Positions 11,190-22,645 of a DNA stretch of 64,000 nt are shown here, in pieces; position 1 is the first letter of the stretch, and each line of letters opens with the position of its first letter. Made by a program: the position numbers and the translations under genes. This stretch comes from Corbicula japonica (lineage: Eukaryota > Mollusca > Bivalvia > Venerida > Cyrenidae): positions 3,680,912 to 3,744,911 of the forward strand of contig JAZAYU010000010.1 of the NCBI GenBank assembly GCA_038501625.1, read 5' to 3'. The notes below the pieces were generated by a model that was not told where the DNA came from, did no database searches, and was given only the letters and a program-made list of their open reading frames with translations.

Positions 11190-12278
11190 TGTCGAACCAG
11201 CCCTACGTCCTACATTCATTTCTACGGTCGACCCAGCCCTACGTCCTACGTTCATCCCTACAGTCGACCCAGCCCTACGTCCTACATTCATTTCTACGGT
11301 CGACCCAGCCCTACGTCCTACGTTCATCCCTACAGTCGACCCAGCCCTACGTCCTACGTTCATTTCTACCGTCGACCCAGCCCTACGTCCTACATTCATT
11401 TCTACGGTCGACCCAGCCCTACGTCCTACGTTCATCCCTACAGTCGACCCAGCCCTACGTCCTTCGTTCATTTCTACCGTCGATACAGCCCTCCGTCCAA
11501 CGTTCATCCCTACCGTCGACCCAGCCCTACGTCCTACATTCATTTCTACTGTCGACCCAGCCCTACGTCCTACGTTCATCCCTACAGTCGACCCAGCCCT
11601 ACGTCCTACATTCATTTCTACGGTCGACCCAGCCCTACGTCCTACGTTCATCCCTACAGTCGACCCAGCCCTACGTCCTACGTTCATTTCTACCGTCGAT
11701 ACAGCCCTCCGTCCAACGTTCATCCCTACCGTCGACCCAGCCCTACGTCCTACATTCATTTCTACTGTCGACCCAGCCCTACGTCCTACGTTCATCCCTA
11801 CAGTCGACCCAGCCCTACGTCCTACATTCATTTCTACGGTCGACCCAGCCCTACGTTCTACGTTCATTTCTACAGTCGCGAAATCATATGTCCGTGCATT
11901 TATCCCTTTGGTCGACCCAGTCCAACGTCCTACGTTCATCCCTACCGTAGAGCCAGCCCTACGTCCTACGTTGATTTCTACAGTCGACCTAGTCTTATGT
12001 CTTGCATTTATTTCTACGGTCGACCCAGCCCTAAGTCCTACATTCATTTCTACGGTCGACCCACCCTACATTCATCCGTACAGTCGACCCAGCCCTACGT
12101 CCTACGTTCATTTCTACAGTAGACGTATTCTTATGTCTTGCATTCATTTCTAAGGTCGACCCAGCCCTACGTTCTACGTTCATTTCTACAGTCGACAAAA
12201 TCATATGTCCGTGCATTTATCCCTTTGGTCGACCCAGTCCAACGTCCTACGTTCATCCCTACCGTCGACCCAGCCCTA
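11190..12278 (+). repeat. 36-bp satellite array, left arm
   Basis: About 30 monomers of consensus type GTCGACCCAGCCCTACGTCC followed by TACGTTCAT(TT/CC)CTAC(A/C/G). Spacing between GTCGAC sites is 36 bp (for example 11227 to 11263). Monomers with ATTCATTTCTACG and GTTCATCCCTACA alternate, giving 72-bp dimers. Rarer variants (AAATCATATGTCCGTGCATT; CTTATGTCTTGCATT) mark longer-period units. All frames of a stop-free 36-mer stay open, which explains ORFs of 300-363 codons here. They are not proteins. Confidence 0.95.
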
Positions 12279-12543
12279 CTTTAACATGAAACATAATGTG
12301 TCCTGTAAAATTGAAAGTACTGGTTCAGTTCACTTAATTATTTGAATATTTCATCTGCATACACATACCAACTGGTGAAGAATGATAACTCAGGTTTCAT
12401 CATTATTTTAGTTTTTCCCCTTTCAAATGCAATTTACTTGACTAATGTCTTCTGTGGTGTAGCATTGAAATCAACTTGAATAAAATCATTTTATTATATA
12501 TGATTAAACATAGGCCCACATTTCAACTTTTTGACAGCAGGCG

Positions 12544-13638
12544 GCAGGGGCGGAGGCAAGTTTTGGATATTGGGGCCGCGAATTTTTTTTAAGATTTAAA
12601 TAGTGAAAGATTAAAACTAGAGGTGCACGAACTATTATTTGGTTTGACAAAAACATTGAAAATAAATTGTTTGTTCTTGCATTTCGAATATCAATGAATA
12701 ATTAAAAAATAACAAAATAATTATTTAATGGTATGAACAGATCGTAGCTGACATGATCTGTAAAGAAACGAAGCCAACATACACATATAATGTCATTGTG
12801 GCGCAGAAAGAGGTGACCAAGACTTGCTGCAAATAAAGAATAAAAACTGGTCGTCTGCGTCAGTGTCTGATTTCAGAATATTTGATAGTTCATTATTTAA
12901 AGTTTAAGCACAGCTCTCACAGTGATCCTCGCTTTTAAAAATGCAACATTCTTTGGTTGATCAGGGTCTTAGATTAAAAGACCCTGGGTTGATTAGGAAC
13001 GTCCATATCTGATCACAGGTAATTATGGATTAAGAAAAATGTTTCTAATTTTTATGATAAATAAAGTAATTGATGTAAAGATTGATCACACAATAAAGAT
13101 AACGTTGTGTGTATTTCCATTTATGTATCGTCGCTACCGGAAGCACATATGAGCGAAGCCTAGTGCTAATTATTTTAGGTTTTGGAGGATAGTGCAAGAT
13201 ACAGAGGATCGCCTCTGGTTATTTTATGTGCCCGCTGTAAAGCACTATTACACTGGACCTCGGTTTTAAGTCCCATCCCAACGACTAATAGTTATTTTAG
13301 TTGGAGTAGCAGGGGATCAAACCAGCGATCCCTGGAATCAAACCAAACGCGCGAACCACTCCGCTAATGATCCGCTCTTAAAGATAACATGTTACCAATC
13401 ATCATTTTAATATGACATTAGATAAATACAATAAACAAGAAGTGCTATTAACACCCTGCGGACATTTGCAGTCGTTAATCCCCTGTCCCGCGCAGCAAAC
13501 TGATGCCTGTCATCAGCGAAGCCTTAACTCGAGGCGACACAAAAATGTTTGGAGCGACGAGACTAAAATATAACGGTGGCTAGTCGAAATATTGGGGCGG
13601 CGGCCGCCACCTCTGCCGCCCCATTGACTACGCCTATG
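12544..13638. mobile_element. Insert in the loop, GC-rich ends
   Basis: Compared with the uninterrupted relative at 50.7 kb, about 1.1 kb has been inserted within GCAGGCGACA. AGGCG is repeated on both sides (12539-12543 and 13639-13643). The left end reads GCAGGGGCGGAGGCAAG; the right end in reverse complement reads CATAGGCGTAGTCAATGGGG and then GCGGCAGAGG. The ends are only partly alike. CAGGGGCGG recalls hAT ends, but a 5-bp duplication does not fit the usual 8, so class is open. Confidence 0.55.
13303..13376 (-). other. tRNA-like sequence (SINE head or tRNA relic)
   Basis: On the minus strand an A-box-like TAGCGGAGTGG is followed by a B-box-like GGTTTGATCCC, and an anticodon-like arm (TTTGG, loop TTTGATT, CCAGG) lies between. 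The B box departs from GGTTCGANTCC and the acceptor ends do not pair well, so a working tRNA is unlikely. Confidence 0.5.
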
Positions 13639-14021
13639 AGGCGACATATGTGTTCCGCAGAACACAACATTCTAGTTGTACTATTGACACGAGATGGAGT
13701 GTCACGTGTATGAACCATGACCATACCTCAATTTGACAAATGTCGATGTCACACTTAGACTTTTATTTTGAAAATGTTTGACGAATAAAAATGTGGGTCA
13801 TCGAGATCGATTATGGGTTATTACGTTTCTAGTTACCCCTATCACGTAATGTTAACAACACAATGAATCATTTCCATTGAGTGGTCATACTTAAGTACTA
13901 TAATAATGTTGTGGTATGTTAAAACATGTGAATATTATAGTATTGTGAAAGTATTTTTTCACATGAAGATTTATACTTTTGCTTCAATTTCAGTTTCGGG
14001 TTCTAGTAATTCTATACTAAC

Positions 14022-17000
14022 TAGGTCGACCGATGAAATGAACATATGACGTAGGAATGCGTCGACCGAAGAAATAAACATAGGAGGAAGGCAGGAAATA
14101 GGACTAGGTCGACTGTAGAAATGAACATAGGACGCAGGGCTGGGTCGACAGTAGGGATGAATGTATGACGGAGGGCTCGGTCTACCGTAGAAATGAACGT
14201 AAAACGTAGGGCTGGGTCGACGGTAGGGTTGGACGGAGGGCTGGGTCGACCGTAGAAATGAACGTAGGACGTAGGGCTGGGTCGACCGTAGAAATGAATG
14301 CAAGACGTAAGAATACGTCTACTGTAGAAATGAACGTACGACGTAGGGCTGGGTCGACGGTAGGGATGAACGTAGGACGTAGGACTGGGTCGACCGATGG
14401 GATTAATGCATGGACATATGATTTTGTCGACTGTAGAAATGAATGTAGGACGTAGGACTGGGTCGACTGTAGGGATGAACGTAGGACGTAGGGCTGGGTC
14501 GACCGTAGAAATGAATGTAGGACGTAGGGCTGCGTTGACTGTAGGAATGAACGTTGGACGGAGTGCTGGGTCGACTATAGAAATGAACGTAGGACGTAGG
14601 ACTGGGTCGACTGTAGAAATAAATGCAAGACATAAGACAAGGTCGACTGTAGAAATGAACGTAGGACGTAGGGCTGGGTCGACGGTAGGGATGAACGTAG
14701 GACGTAGGGCTGGGTCGACCGTAGAAATGAATGCAAGACATAAGAATACGTCTACTGTAGAAATGAACGTAGGACGTAGGGCTGGGTCGACGGTAGGGAT
14801 GAACGTAGGACGTAGGACTGGGTCGACCGAAGGGATAAATGCATGGACATATGATTTTGTCGACTGTAGAAATGAACGTAGAACGTAGGGATGGGTCGAC
14901 GGTAGGGATGAACGTTGGACGGAGTGCTGGGTCGACTGTATAAATTAACGTAGGACGTAGGACTGGGTCGACCGTAGAAATAAATGCAAGACATAAGACT
15001 AGGTCGACTGTAGAAATGAACGTAGGACGTAGGGCTGGCTCGACGGTAGGGATGAACGTAGGACGTAGGACTGGGTCGACCGAAGGGATAAATGCATGGA
15101 CATATGATTTTCTCGACTGTAGAAATGAACGTAGAACGTAGGGCTGGGTGGACGGGAGGGATGAACGTTGGACGGAGTGCTGGGTCGACTGTAGAAATTA
15201 ACGTAAGACGTTGGACTGGGTCGACCGTAGAAATAAATGCAAGACATAAGACTAGGTCGACTGTGGAAATGAACGTAGGACGTAGGGCTGGCTCGACGGT
15301 AGGGATGAACGTAGGACGTAGGACTGGGTCGACCGAAGGGATAAATGCATGGACATATGATTTTGTCGACTGTAGAAATGAACGTAGAACGTAGGGCTGG
15401 GTCGACCGTAGAAATGAATGCAAGACATAAGAATACGTCTACTGTAGAAATGAACGTAGGACGTAGGGCTGGGTCGACGGTAGGGATGAACGTAGGACGT
15501 AGGACTGGGTCGACCGAAGGGATAAATGCATGGGCATATGATTTTGTCGACTGTAGAAATGAATGTAGGACGTAGGGCTGGGTCGACTGTAGGGATGAAC
15601 GTAGGACGTAGGGCTGGGTCGACAGTAGAAATGAATGTAGGACGTAGGGCTGGGTCGACGGTAGGGATGAACGTTGGACGGAGGGCTGTATCGACGGTAG
15701 AAATGAACGTAGGACGTAGGGCTGGGTCGACTGTAGGGATGAACGTAGGACGTAGGGCTGGGTCGACCGCAGAAATGAATGCAAGACATAAGACTAGGTC
15801 GACTGTAGAAATGAACGTAGGACGTAGGGCTGGGTCGACGGTAGGGATGAACGTAGGACGTAGGACTGGGTCGACCAAAGGGATAAATGCACGGACATAT
15901 GATTTTGTCAACTGTAGAAATGAACGTAGAACGTAGGGCTGGGTCGACCGTAGAAATGAATGTAGGACGTAGGGCTGGGTCGACTGTAGGGATGAACGTA
16001 GGACGTAGGGCTGGGTCGACAGTAGAAATGAATGTAGGACGTAGGGCTGGGTCGACGGTAGGGATGAACGTTGGACGGAGAGCTGTATCGACGGTAGAAA
16101 TGAACGTAGGACGTAGGGCTGGGTCGACTGTACTGTAGGGATAAACGTAGGACGTAGGGCTGGGTCGACCGTAGAAATGAATGCAAGACATAAGACAAGG
16201 TCGACTGTAGAAATGAACGTAGGACGTAGGGCTGGGTCGACGGTAGGGATGAACGTAGGACGTAGGACTGGGTCGACCAAAGGGATAAATGCACGGACAT
16301 ATGATTTTGTCGACTGTAGAAATGAACGTAGAACGTAGGGCTGGGTCGACGGTAGAAATGAATGTAGGACGTAGGGCTGGGTCGACTGTAGGGATGAACG
16401 TAGGACGTAGGGCTGGGTCGACAGTAGAAATGAATGTAGGACGTAGGGCTGGGTCGACGGTAGGGATGAACGTTGGACGGAGGGCTGGGTCGACCGTAGA
16501 AATGAACGTAGGACGTAGGGCTGGGTCGACTGTAGGGATGAACGTAGGACGTAGGGCTGGGTCGACCGTAGAAATGAATGCAAGACATAAGACTAGGTCG
16601 ACTGTAGAAATGAACGTAGGACGTAGGGCTGGCTCGACGGTAGGGATGAACGTAGGACGTAGGACTGGGTCGACCGAATGGATAAATGCATGGACATATG
16701 ATTTTGTCGACTGTAGAAATGAACGTAGAACGTAGGGCTGGGTCGACGGTAGGGATGAACGTTGGACGGAGGGCTGGGTCGACCGTAGAAATGAACGTAG
16801 GACGTAGGACTGGGTCGACCGTAGAAATGAATGCAAGACATAAGACTAGGTCGACTGTAGAAATGAACGTAGGACGTAGTGCTGGGTCGACGGTAGGGAT
16901 GAACGTAGGACGTTGGACTGGGTCGACCAAAGGGATAAATGCACGGACATATGATTTCGCGACTGTAGAAATGAACGTATAACGTAGGGCTGGGTCGACC

Positions 17001-17690
17001 GTACAAATGAATGTAGGACGTAGGGCTGGGTCGACTGTAGGGATGAACGTAGGACGTAGGGCTGGGTCGACAGTAGAAATGAATGTAGGACGTAGGGCTG
17101 GGTCGACGGTAGGGATGAACGTTGGACGGAGGGCTGTATCGACGGTAGAAATGAACGTAGGACGTAGGGCTGGGTCGACTGTAGGGATGAACGTAGGACG
17201 TAGGGCTGGGTCGACCGTAGAAATGAATGCAAGACATAAGACTAGGTCGACTGTAGAAATGAACGTAGGACGTAGGGCTGGGTCGACGGTAGGGATGAAC
17301 GTAGGACGTAGGACTGGGTCGACCAAAGGGATAAATGCACGGACATATGATTTTGTCAACTGTAGAAATGAACGTAGAACGTAGGGCTGGGTCGACGGTA
17401 GAAATGAATGTAGGACGTAGGGCTGGGTCGACTGTAGGGATGAACGTAGGACGTAGGGCTGGGTCGACAGTAGAAATGAATGTAGGACGTAGGGCTGGGT
17501 CGACGGTAGGGATGAACGTTGGACGGAGGGCTGGGTCGACGGTAGAAATGAACGTAGGACGTAGGGCTGGGTCGACTGTAGGGATGAACGTAGGACGTAG
17601 GGCTGGGTCGACCGTAGAAATGAATGTAGGACGTAGGGCTGGTTCGACAGTAGAAATGAACGTAGGACGTAGGACTGTTGTATGGAGAAC
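14022..17690 (-). repeat. 36-bp satellite array, right arm, higher-order repeats
   Basis: About 100 monomers of the left-arm satellite in inverted orientation, with GTCGAC in nearly every unit. A marker monomer reading GGATAAATGCA(T/C)GGACATATGA recurs near 14398, 14832, 15085, 15338, 15519, 15880, 16282, 16679, 16932 and 17328. The spacings are 434, 253, 253, 181, 361, 402, 397, 253 and 396, so units of about 5, 7, 10, 11 and 12 monomers have been duplicated as blocks. The inner edge (14022-14250) is the most diverged. Open frames of up to 483 codons in several frames are by-products of the period. Confidence 0.95.
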
Positions 17691-17760
17691 GTAGAAATAG
17701 ATTTGTATGGAGGACGTAGAACGTAGGGCGTAGAGCCAACTTCACAGACCTGGATTTTTC

Positions 17761-18840
17761 ATGTATATTAAGACATTTAACGGTTAACTCTTCACTAACA
17801 AACAACTTCATTTTAAGCAAGCGCGAAGGAATACCGCTCATCAGGCTTACCTGAACTTCATTTTATGAATAGTGTTTATATTTTACATCACTAAGCAAGT
17901 AAACACCTTGCACCGGAACACCTGATACAAATGTTATTAACAGAACTTAATAGTAATTTATTGGTATTAAACTAAAGAAATAAATACAGAAACGTTCCGC
18001 GTGTTCATAACTACTGACGGACACCCGACGAATATAAACCTGTTATAATTTGAAAACACTGGAAATGCTCTTCCTAATTCGTGAGCAAGCACCTTTAAAC
18101 TCATCTCAAAGTGATAATTTTAAAGTTCTGAAGATACAGAGTTTACGCGATTGCTTTCGGTTTTTTAAAATGCATTTATAAAATATTTCATGATTACCTT
18201 TCTTATCAGCAGATTCTGCTTTAAATTTAAGGTTTCCCAAACAGAAGTTTGAGTACTAACTCAAAATTCTTAGTAGAACTCAAACGTTTAACATAGACTA
18301 TTTCAGCAGGACTTCGTGTTATCTGAATGATTTCCATTATACTAAAACATGTTATTTCATTATAATACATCATTCCAAGACAATGACCGGCATTTTCTTA
18401 GCATTTGAATATTTTTGTTAAAATTTGAGAAGTGCAAAATGTTGTTTATGATACCGCATCAGGAAAGCTTATAATTGCGTGTTGTTGTCAGTGCTGTTTG
18501 CCTGCGATGTCTTAAACATGCTGCCCGACTTTGCTATCGTAATTGGAAACTAATTCAAAATACATGGCGTGCTCTTTTTAATATAGTTGACTACGATGTC
18601 TTACATATTTAGCCGAATCTGCTAATCGAAATTGAAAACTAATCAAGAAATATAATTATAATTTTCAAAACCGGGAGTTATAAAACCGACTCAGTTAAAA
18701 AGAATGGTAAAAAAACTGAGTTTAACTTAGCTAATCACTCGTAGTATAGATTGAAAATATTTCAAAGCTGACTTTCACAAAGATATTTTTAAAGCTGACT
18801 TAAACAAAGATCTTATTGAATTAGATTTTTAAAAAAACAA
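17761..18840. other. No gene recognised
   Basis: AT-rich sequence. No repeat family from elsewhere in the window was recognised. Confidence 0.6.
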
Positions 18841-18962
18841 CGATGAAAGCCACGAACACCACAAATATGAAAGTATTGCAGGCTCGGTTTGATTGAGACT
18901 GCTCATGGGCATTAATGCAAGTTCATATTACTGCAAAAGTGACCGAACCCCAGGTGCAGTAA
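18841..18962 (+). repeat. GCAGGCTCGGTTTGATTG dispersed repeat copy
   Basis: Contains GAAAGCCACGAACACCACAA, then ATTGCAGGCTCGGTTTGATT and GAGACTGCTCATGGGC. Other copies lie at 25375-25590, 25975-26245, 26880-28770 (split), 34565-34650, 44936-45130 and 63835-63930. The core AGGCTCNNTNAAACCGAGCCT is itself nearly palindromic. Confidence 0.8.
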
Positions 18963-19889
18963 CACTCAAAAAGTAGCTTTAGGCTTTTTATAAACCCTCA
19001 CATAAACTATCTACTAGTAAGTCGAGTACAAATGGTTGGATTAGTTTTATCCCTTTTGAAATAAACTGAAGGGATTATAGTCGGGAATAATCTGTGCGTT
19101 TGTTTATAAAAACATATTACACAGAAACAACTATAAAATATCTTAAAATGAATATTCATATGCAGTGCAGAAAACTGAAAGGTAGTGTAAATGGAACCGA
19201 AGAGGTAATCAATTCCAGAGCATCTGGAGTAAAATCAGAAATAAAGATTAACTCCCCTTACTTTTCTGTCTCCACCTTTGATCTAGCACAATTGTAGAGT
19301 ATTGTGATTTTACGTTAATTTTATTTATTCTTGTTCTAATTATCTATGGTATCCGTGGAGTAAAGGGCTAACACAATGTGTATATTAAACCTTATTGCTA
19401 TATTAATAGAATTTTGATAATTACTACCTTTAAGCCATGGCAACGGAAATACTACAAGATTTAGTGATCGACTTTGAAAACTTTATGTTTGCTGTTATAT
19501 TAGACATCTAAGTGAATGATTGGCAGTGGCAAGAATTCTCTATTGGATCAAATGAGAACTATTAGTCACTTGGAATGAAAAGTCTTGTTAATTGACTGGA
19601 GTGCAGTTTGTTAGTTGAAAATTATGATACATTTCTTGAGATGATTCTCCCTTTGCTGATTGTTTTCACATTTTTTATGTTACCATGAAATACAAAAAAA
19701 ATTGGTTGTAGGGCAAAGTTTTTCACTTCAGATGTAATTTTGATCCAAAACGGTCCAAATGTAGAGAAAAAAAAATGATATTCTTATTGAAATGATTTCA
19801 TTCTAAAATAAGGTTGCAATAAGGTAACGTGCTTGTGCCAACAACGTCTGTATAAACTTTTCATCAGATCTCGTGGTAACCGCAGAACC
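18963..19889. other. No gene recognised
   Basis: AT-rich. A 67-codon ORF at 19094-19297 has no supporting feature. Confidence 0.55.
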
Positions 19890-20300
19890 CAGCTAACTTG
19901 AACACGCCACGCCTGTGGGCGCAATAATACAGTTAAAAAGCGCGTGTCGCCGTAGGGTGTGTCTTTTCGATTTCCAGCTGTCGGCAGGGTGACAGTCTAA
20001 AAAACCGTTTTCACGAGACAACAACGGCGCTCCAAACTAATATCCTAATTACGAGTAGTCTCAATCATTCAGACGCTCTGATTTCGAAATGGCGACCAGT
20101 ACGTCTGAAGACATTGTTCGTTAAAAAACCAGACACTCCAAAACGAGGCTTGTAATTAGGACATTAGTATGGAACGCCGTTGTTTTTTTTGAAAATTATT
20201 TTTTAGACTGTCGCCCTGTCAGCTGGAAATCGGAAAAACATATCCTACGGCGACACGCATTTTTAAACTGTATTATTGCGCGTGTTCAAGTAAGCTGAGG
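19890..20300. mobile_element. Inverted-repeat MITE (~400 bp)
   Basis: Left-arm blocks AGCTAACTTGAACACGCC, CAATAATACAGTTAAAAAGC, GACAGTCTAAAAAACCG and ACAACGGCGCTCCA are mirrored in order by TGGAACGCCGTTGT, TTTTTTAGACTGTCGCCCTG, TTTTTAAACTGTATTATTG and GTGTTCAAGTAAGCT. A related half-copy lies inside the CACTG transposon at about 6715-6850. An inverted fragment of the loop (GTCTTCAGACGTACTGATCG) is at 22371-22445. Confidence 0.75.
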
Positions 20301-20950
20301 AAGGCATTTAATTTGATGTTTAGTGTTGCTTTGTGTTTGGCTCTAGAAAGTAGGGATATTTATCAGGTCAAACTATTTTTTTACTGCTCTAAATTTTCTA
20401 AACTTATAAATAATAAACATAAATAATAAGATATATTTATGCAAAGTTTGAAGGAAGATTTTGATATTCTTCTCTTTTTATCAATCACCGTACAATGACA
20501 ACTGCCATACCATATGTATGTATGTATTTTGTAATTTCCTCCTTTATTCATAGGAGCACTCTTCTTCACCAGAGGATAAGGTTTTTCGTATATGTACACT
20601 TTCTTTCACCGCTATTATAGGAGATCGCTGTATTCAACGTATGTTACCCCTACCATCACATTCTTGATATCACCAAGTATGTATCAACACCATCACCGAG
20701 TATTTACACACAGATATCTATATAAATAATTATATCTGACAGGTACAGATAACTATAGAGAGATAGCTTTTAGATAGAGATACAGGGAATCCGGGTGCGC
20801 TACCATAGCTCTTTTCGAAGAGACCCTCTGATTCTTTAACGTTCCCGGTGTATAGCACCGATACACGCACTGAACTTCTACTTCCTGGAAGTGAACCAGT
20901 ACTTAGTTGGGTGGGAAACACTAGGCGTGTAATACAGAAATTTCCAGTGC
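20301..20950. other. No gene recognised
   Basis: AT-rich. The minus-strand ORFs near 20381-20599 and 20730-21129 have no family match; the latter runs through a SINE head. Confidence 0.55.
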
Positions 20951-21019
20951 CGTGTTCGGGATTCGAACTCACGACCTCCGGATTGGTAGACCAACGCGTT
21001 ACCACTGGACCACCCGTCC
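20951..21019 (-). other. tRNA-derived SINE head
   Basis: On the minus strand, GGTGGTCCAGTGGTAACGCG has an A-box form and GAGTTCGAATCCCGA is a near-canonical B box at the right distance. The middle (GATTGGTCTACCAATC in mirror form) makes a self-complementary stem rather than a normal anticodon loop, so this is a SINE promoter or tRNA relic, not a tRNA gene. Confidence 0.65.
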
Positions 21020-21866
21020 ATCCATACAATGTGACAGTCTAAAACCATAATCACGAAGAGGCAGCAATGGCGTGCCATATGTTTGCATTCGTTTATGTAA
21101 AATGGAGTAGGCAAGTACTTAAACGTCATTTATTTATAAACCATATACCTGATTTTGTAGCTCGATATCATATTACCAAAATTTTACTTTGCCCAGTGTG
21201 GGAGAAATACGGTTAACGCACTGTTAACAAATTTCATTAGAAATCGCGATTGATTTTTGATTTGTTTACCATACAAAAGCGCCACCTGTCGGTCAGACTT
21301 TTTATATAGCGATGTCTCTAGACGTTCGTCAGAGCAGTGTGACACTGATCAATGACAGAACGTCTAGATGATCTAGACTAAATTACGAGCCTCGATTTGA
21401 TATGTCTGGTTTTTTCGGCGTTAGCTGTCTAAGCTCACTTTTGACCCAGATTTTCGACCAATGAAATGTTGTAAATATTACTCGTATTCTTTTATTATGC
21501 AGAGGGAAAATGAAATAAACTATTTCGATTGGTATCTATTTTCACCAGAGAGCCATCTAGCAGGGTGGAGAGGTATCTAGTGGGATTTTTATTATTATGC
21601 GGCGGAAAAAAACAAATAGATTAATTCGATTGGTTGTTAGTGGGTGTTGTATTGGAGGAAAAACATATTTACGATTTAACTAACCAGTTAAGTCAATATC
21701 GATGGCTTAAATACAATATTATATGGAATATTCTTGGGTGTCAGGTAAACACTTGCATACAATACACAGTGTTAAACGAAAGAGAAGTGTAGATATTCCT
21801 AGTTCGTACTGGTTCCTTTCTAGTGCCTTTGATACCGATTGTTAATTTCAAGTACGAAATACAAGA

Positions 21867-21941
21867 TCATTGTAGTGTAGTGGCTAACACTCTCGCCTGT
21901 CAAGCGGAGGCCCCGGGTTCAATACTCAGGACGGACACTTT
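21867..21941 (+). pseudogene. tRNA-Asp(GTC)-like pseudogene or SINE head
   Basis: GTAGTGTAGTGGCTAACAC resembles the tRNA-Asp D arm. The loop CTGTCAA carries anticodon GTC between nearly paired CTCGC and GCGGA. The B box is GGGTTCAATACTC. Acceptor ends do not pair and the B box is off consensus, so it is probably not functional. Confidence 0.55.
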
Positions 21942-22645
21942 TTTTAAAGTTAATATACGTAAAAGTTGGTAGATTTCGCTCTTGTAACAGGCTGTTATTA
22001 TTTATATTTATTAAATTTCAAGGACATTTATTCATCTTGAATTCTCACTCTACACGAGGTATTTTATTGAAACTGAATATTTTGCTTCTTTAATCGACTT
22101 GTTATCACTGAATGAAATTGTTGCAACAGCTTCAATATTTTTTTGAAAGACACTTTTAATAAATTTATGAGTTGTCATGATTTGGTCGCTTAATCTATAA
22201 GTCATACTAAGAAAGCAGGGAGGGTTCGTCAAGAGCTATAACAAATAAAATAACTAAACTGTGTCTGCTTTGCCTCTCTGTATTTCTTTCTTTCTTATAT
22301 ACATGTATATATATATAAATCTTTTCCACCAACGCCGTTTATCTTTTTTAAAGATATTTCTTGTTTTAATGAACAATGTCTTCAGACGTACTGATCGCCT
22401 TTTCGAAATCAGCGCGTCTGAATGAGTGAGACTAGTTCGGCATAGGAATCTTTAGATAGATTGTTAACGTATTATACTACTCAAAGTTTGCTTATTACCG
22501 AGAATTGTTTGTAAAAAATCTTCTTGGTATGTCAGTTATACGCTGTATTTTATGCACCTGATAAGTATAAAACAATTTTAAAACATGTTTTCACTGTTGT
22601 AATGTGATTTGGGGGCTTATAGAGATTTTTAAAGGATGATGTTAA

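Larger units (their letters stand above)
12279..14021. other. Loop of the foldback element
   Basis: Unique sequence between the arms. From 12279 to 12543 and from 13639 to about 13680 it is the reverse complement of the left part of the element at 50720-51010 (CCCACATTTCAAC, and TGTTCCGCAGAACACAACAT). That captured piece is interrupted by an insert at 12544-13638. The remainder to 14021 shows nothing recognisable. No transposase-like ORF is present. Confidence 0.7.
11088..17751. mobile_element. Giant foldback transposon with satellite arms
   Basis: The 6,664-bp element begins AGGTCTGTGAAGTTGGCTCT and ends in the exact reverse complement. It is flanked by a perfect 9-bp direct repeat GGATTTTTC (11079-11087 and 17752-17760). 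For roughly the first 200 bases the two ends are indistinguishable by eye. Each arm has a short unique terminus of about 100 bp and then an array of a 36-bp monomer, about 1.1 kb on the left and 3.7 kb on the right in opposite orientation. A non-repetitive loop of about 1.7 kb joins them. This matches the plan of Drosophila Foldback (FB) elements (long inverted arms made of tandem repeats, 9-bp duplication); Mutator-like elements also give 8-11 bp. No transposase is visible in the loop, so the copy is non-autonomous. Class assignment is inference; the structure and the duplication are seen directly. Confidence 0.88.

Noticed and set aside
12544..13638. Clear hAT element
   Set aside because: The CAGGGGCGG end is suggestive, but the ends are not matching TIRs and the apparent duplication is 5 bp rather than 8.
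11190..17690. CRISPR-like array (36-bp repeats)
   Set aside because: Units are contiguous with no unique spacers, no cas genes exist and the genome is eukaryotic.
10988..17841. Many ORFs of 100-483 codons with 12-residue repeats (e.g. STVDPALRPTFI)
   Set aside because: A 36-bp stop-free monomer opens multiple frames on both strands at once; the region is transposon arm satellite.
20951..21019. Functional tRNA gene
   Set aside because: A and B boxes are present, but the anticodon arm forms a mirror stem with a tetraloop and the T stem is mismatched.
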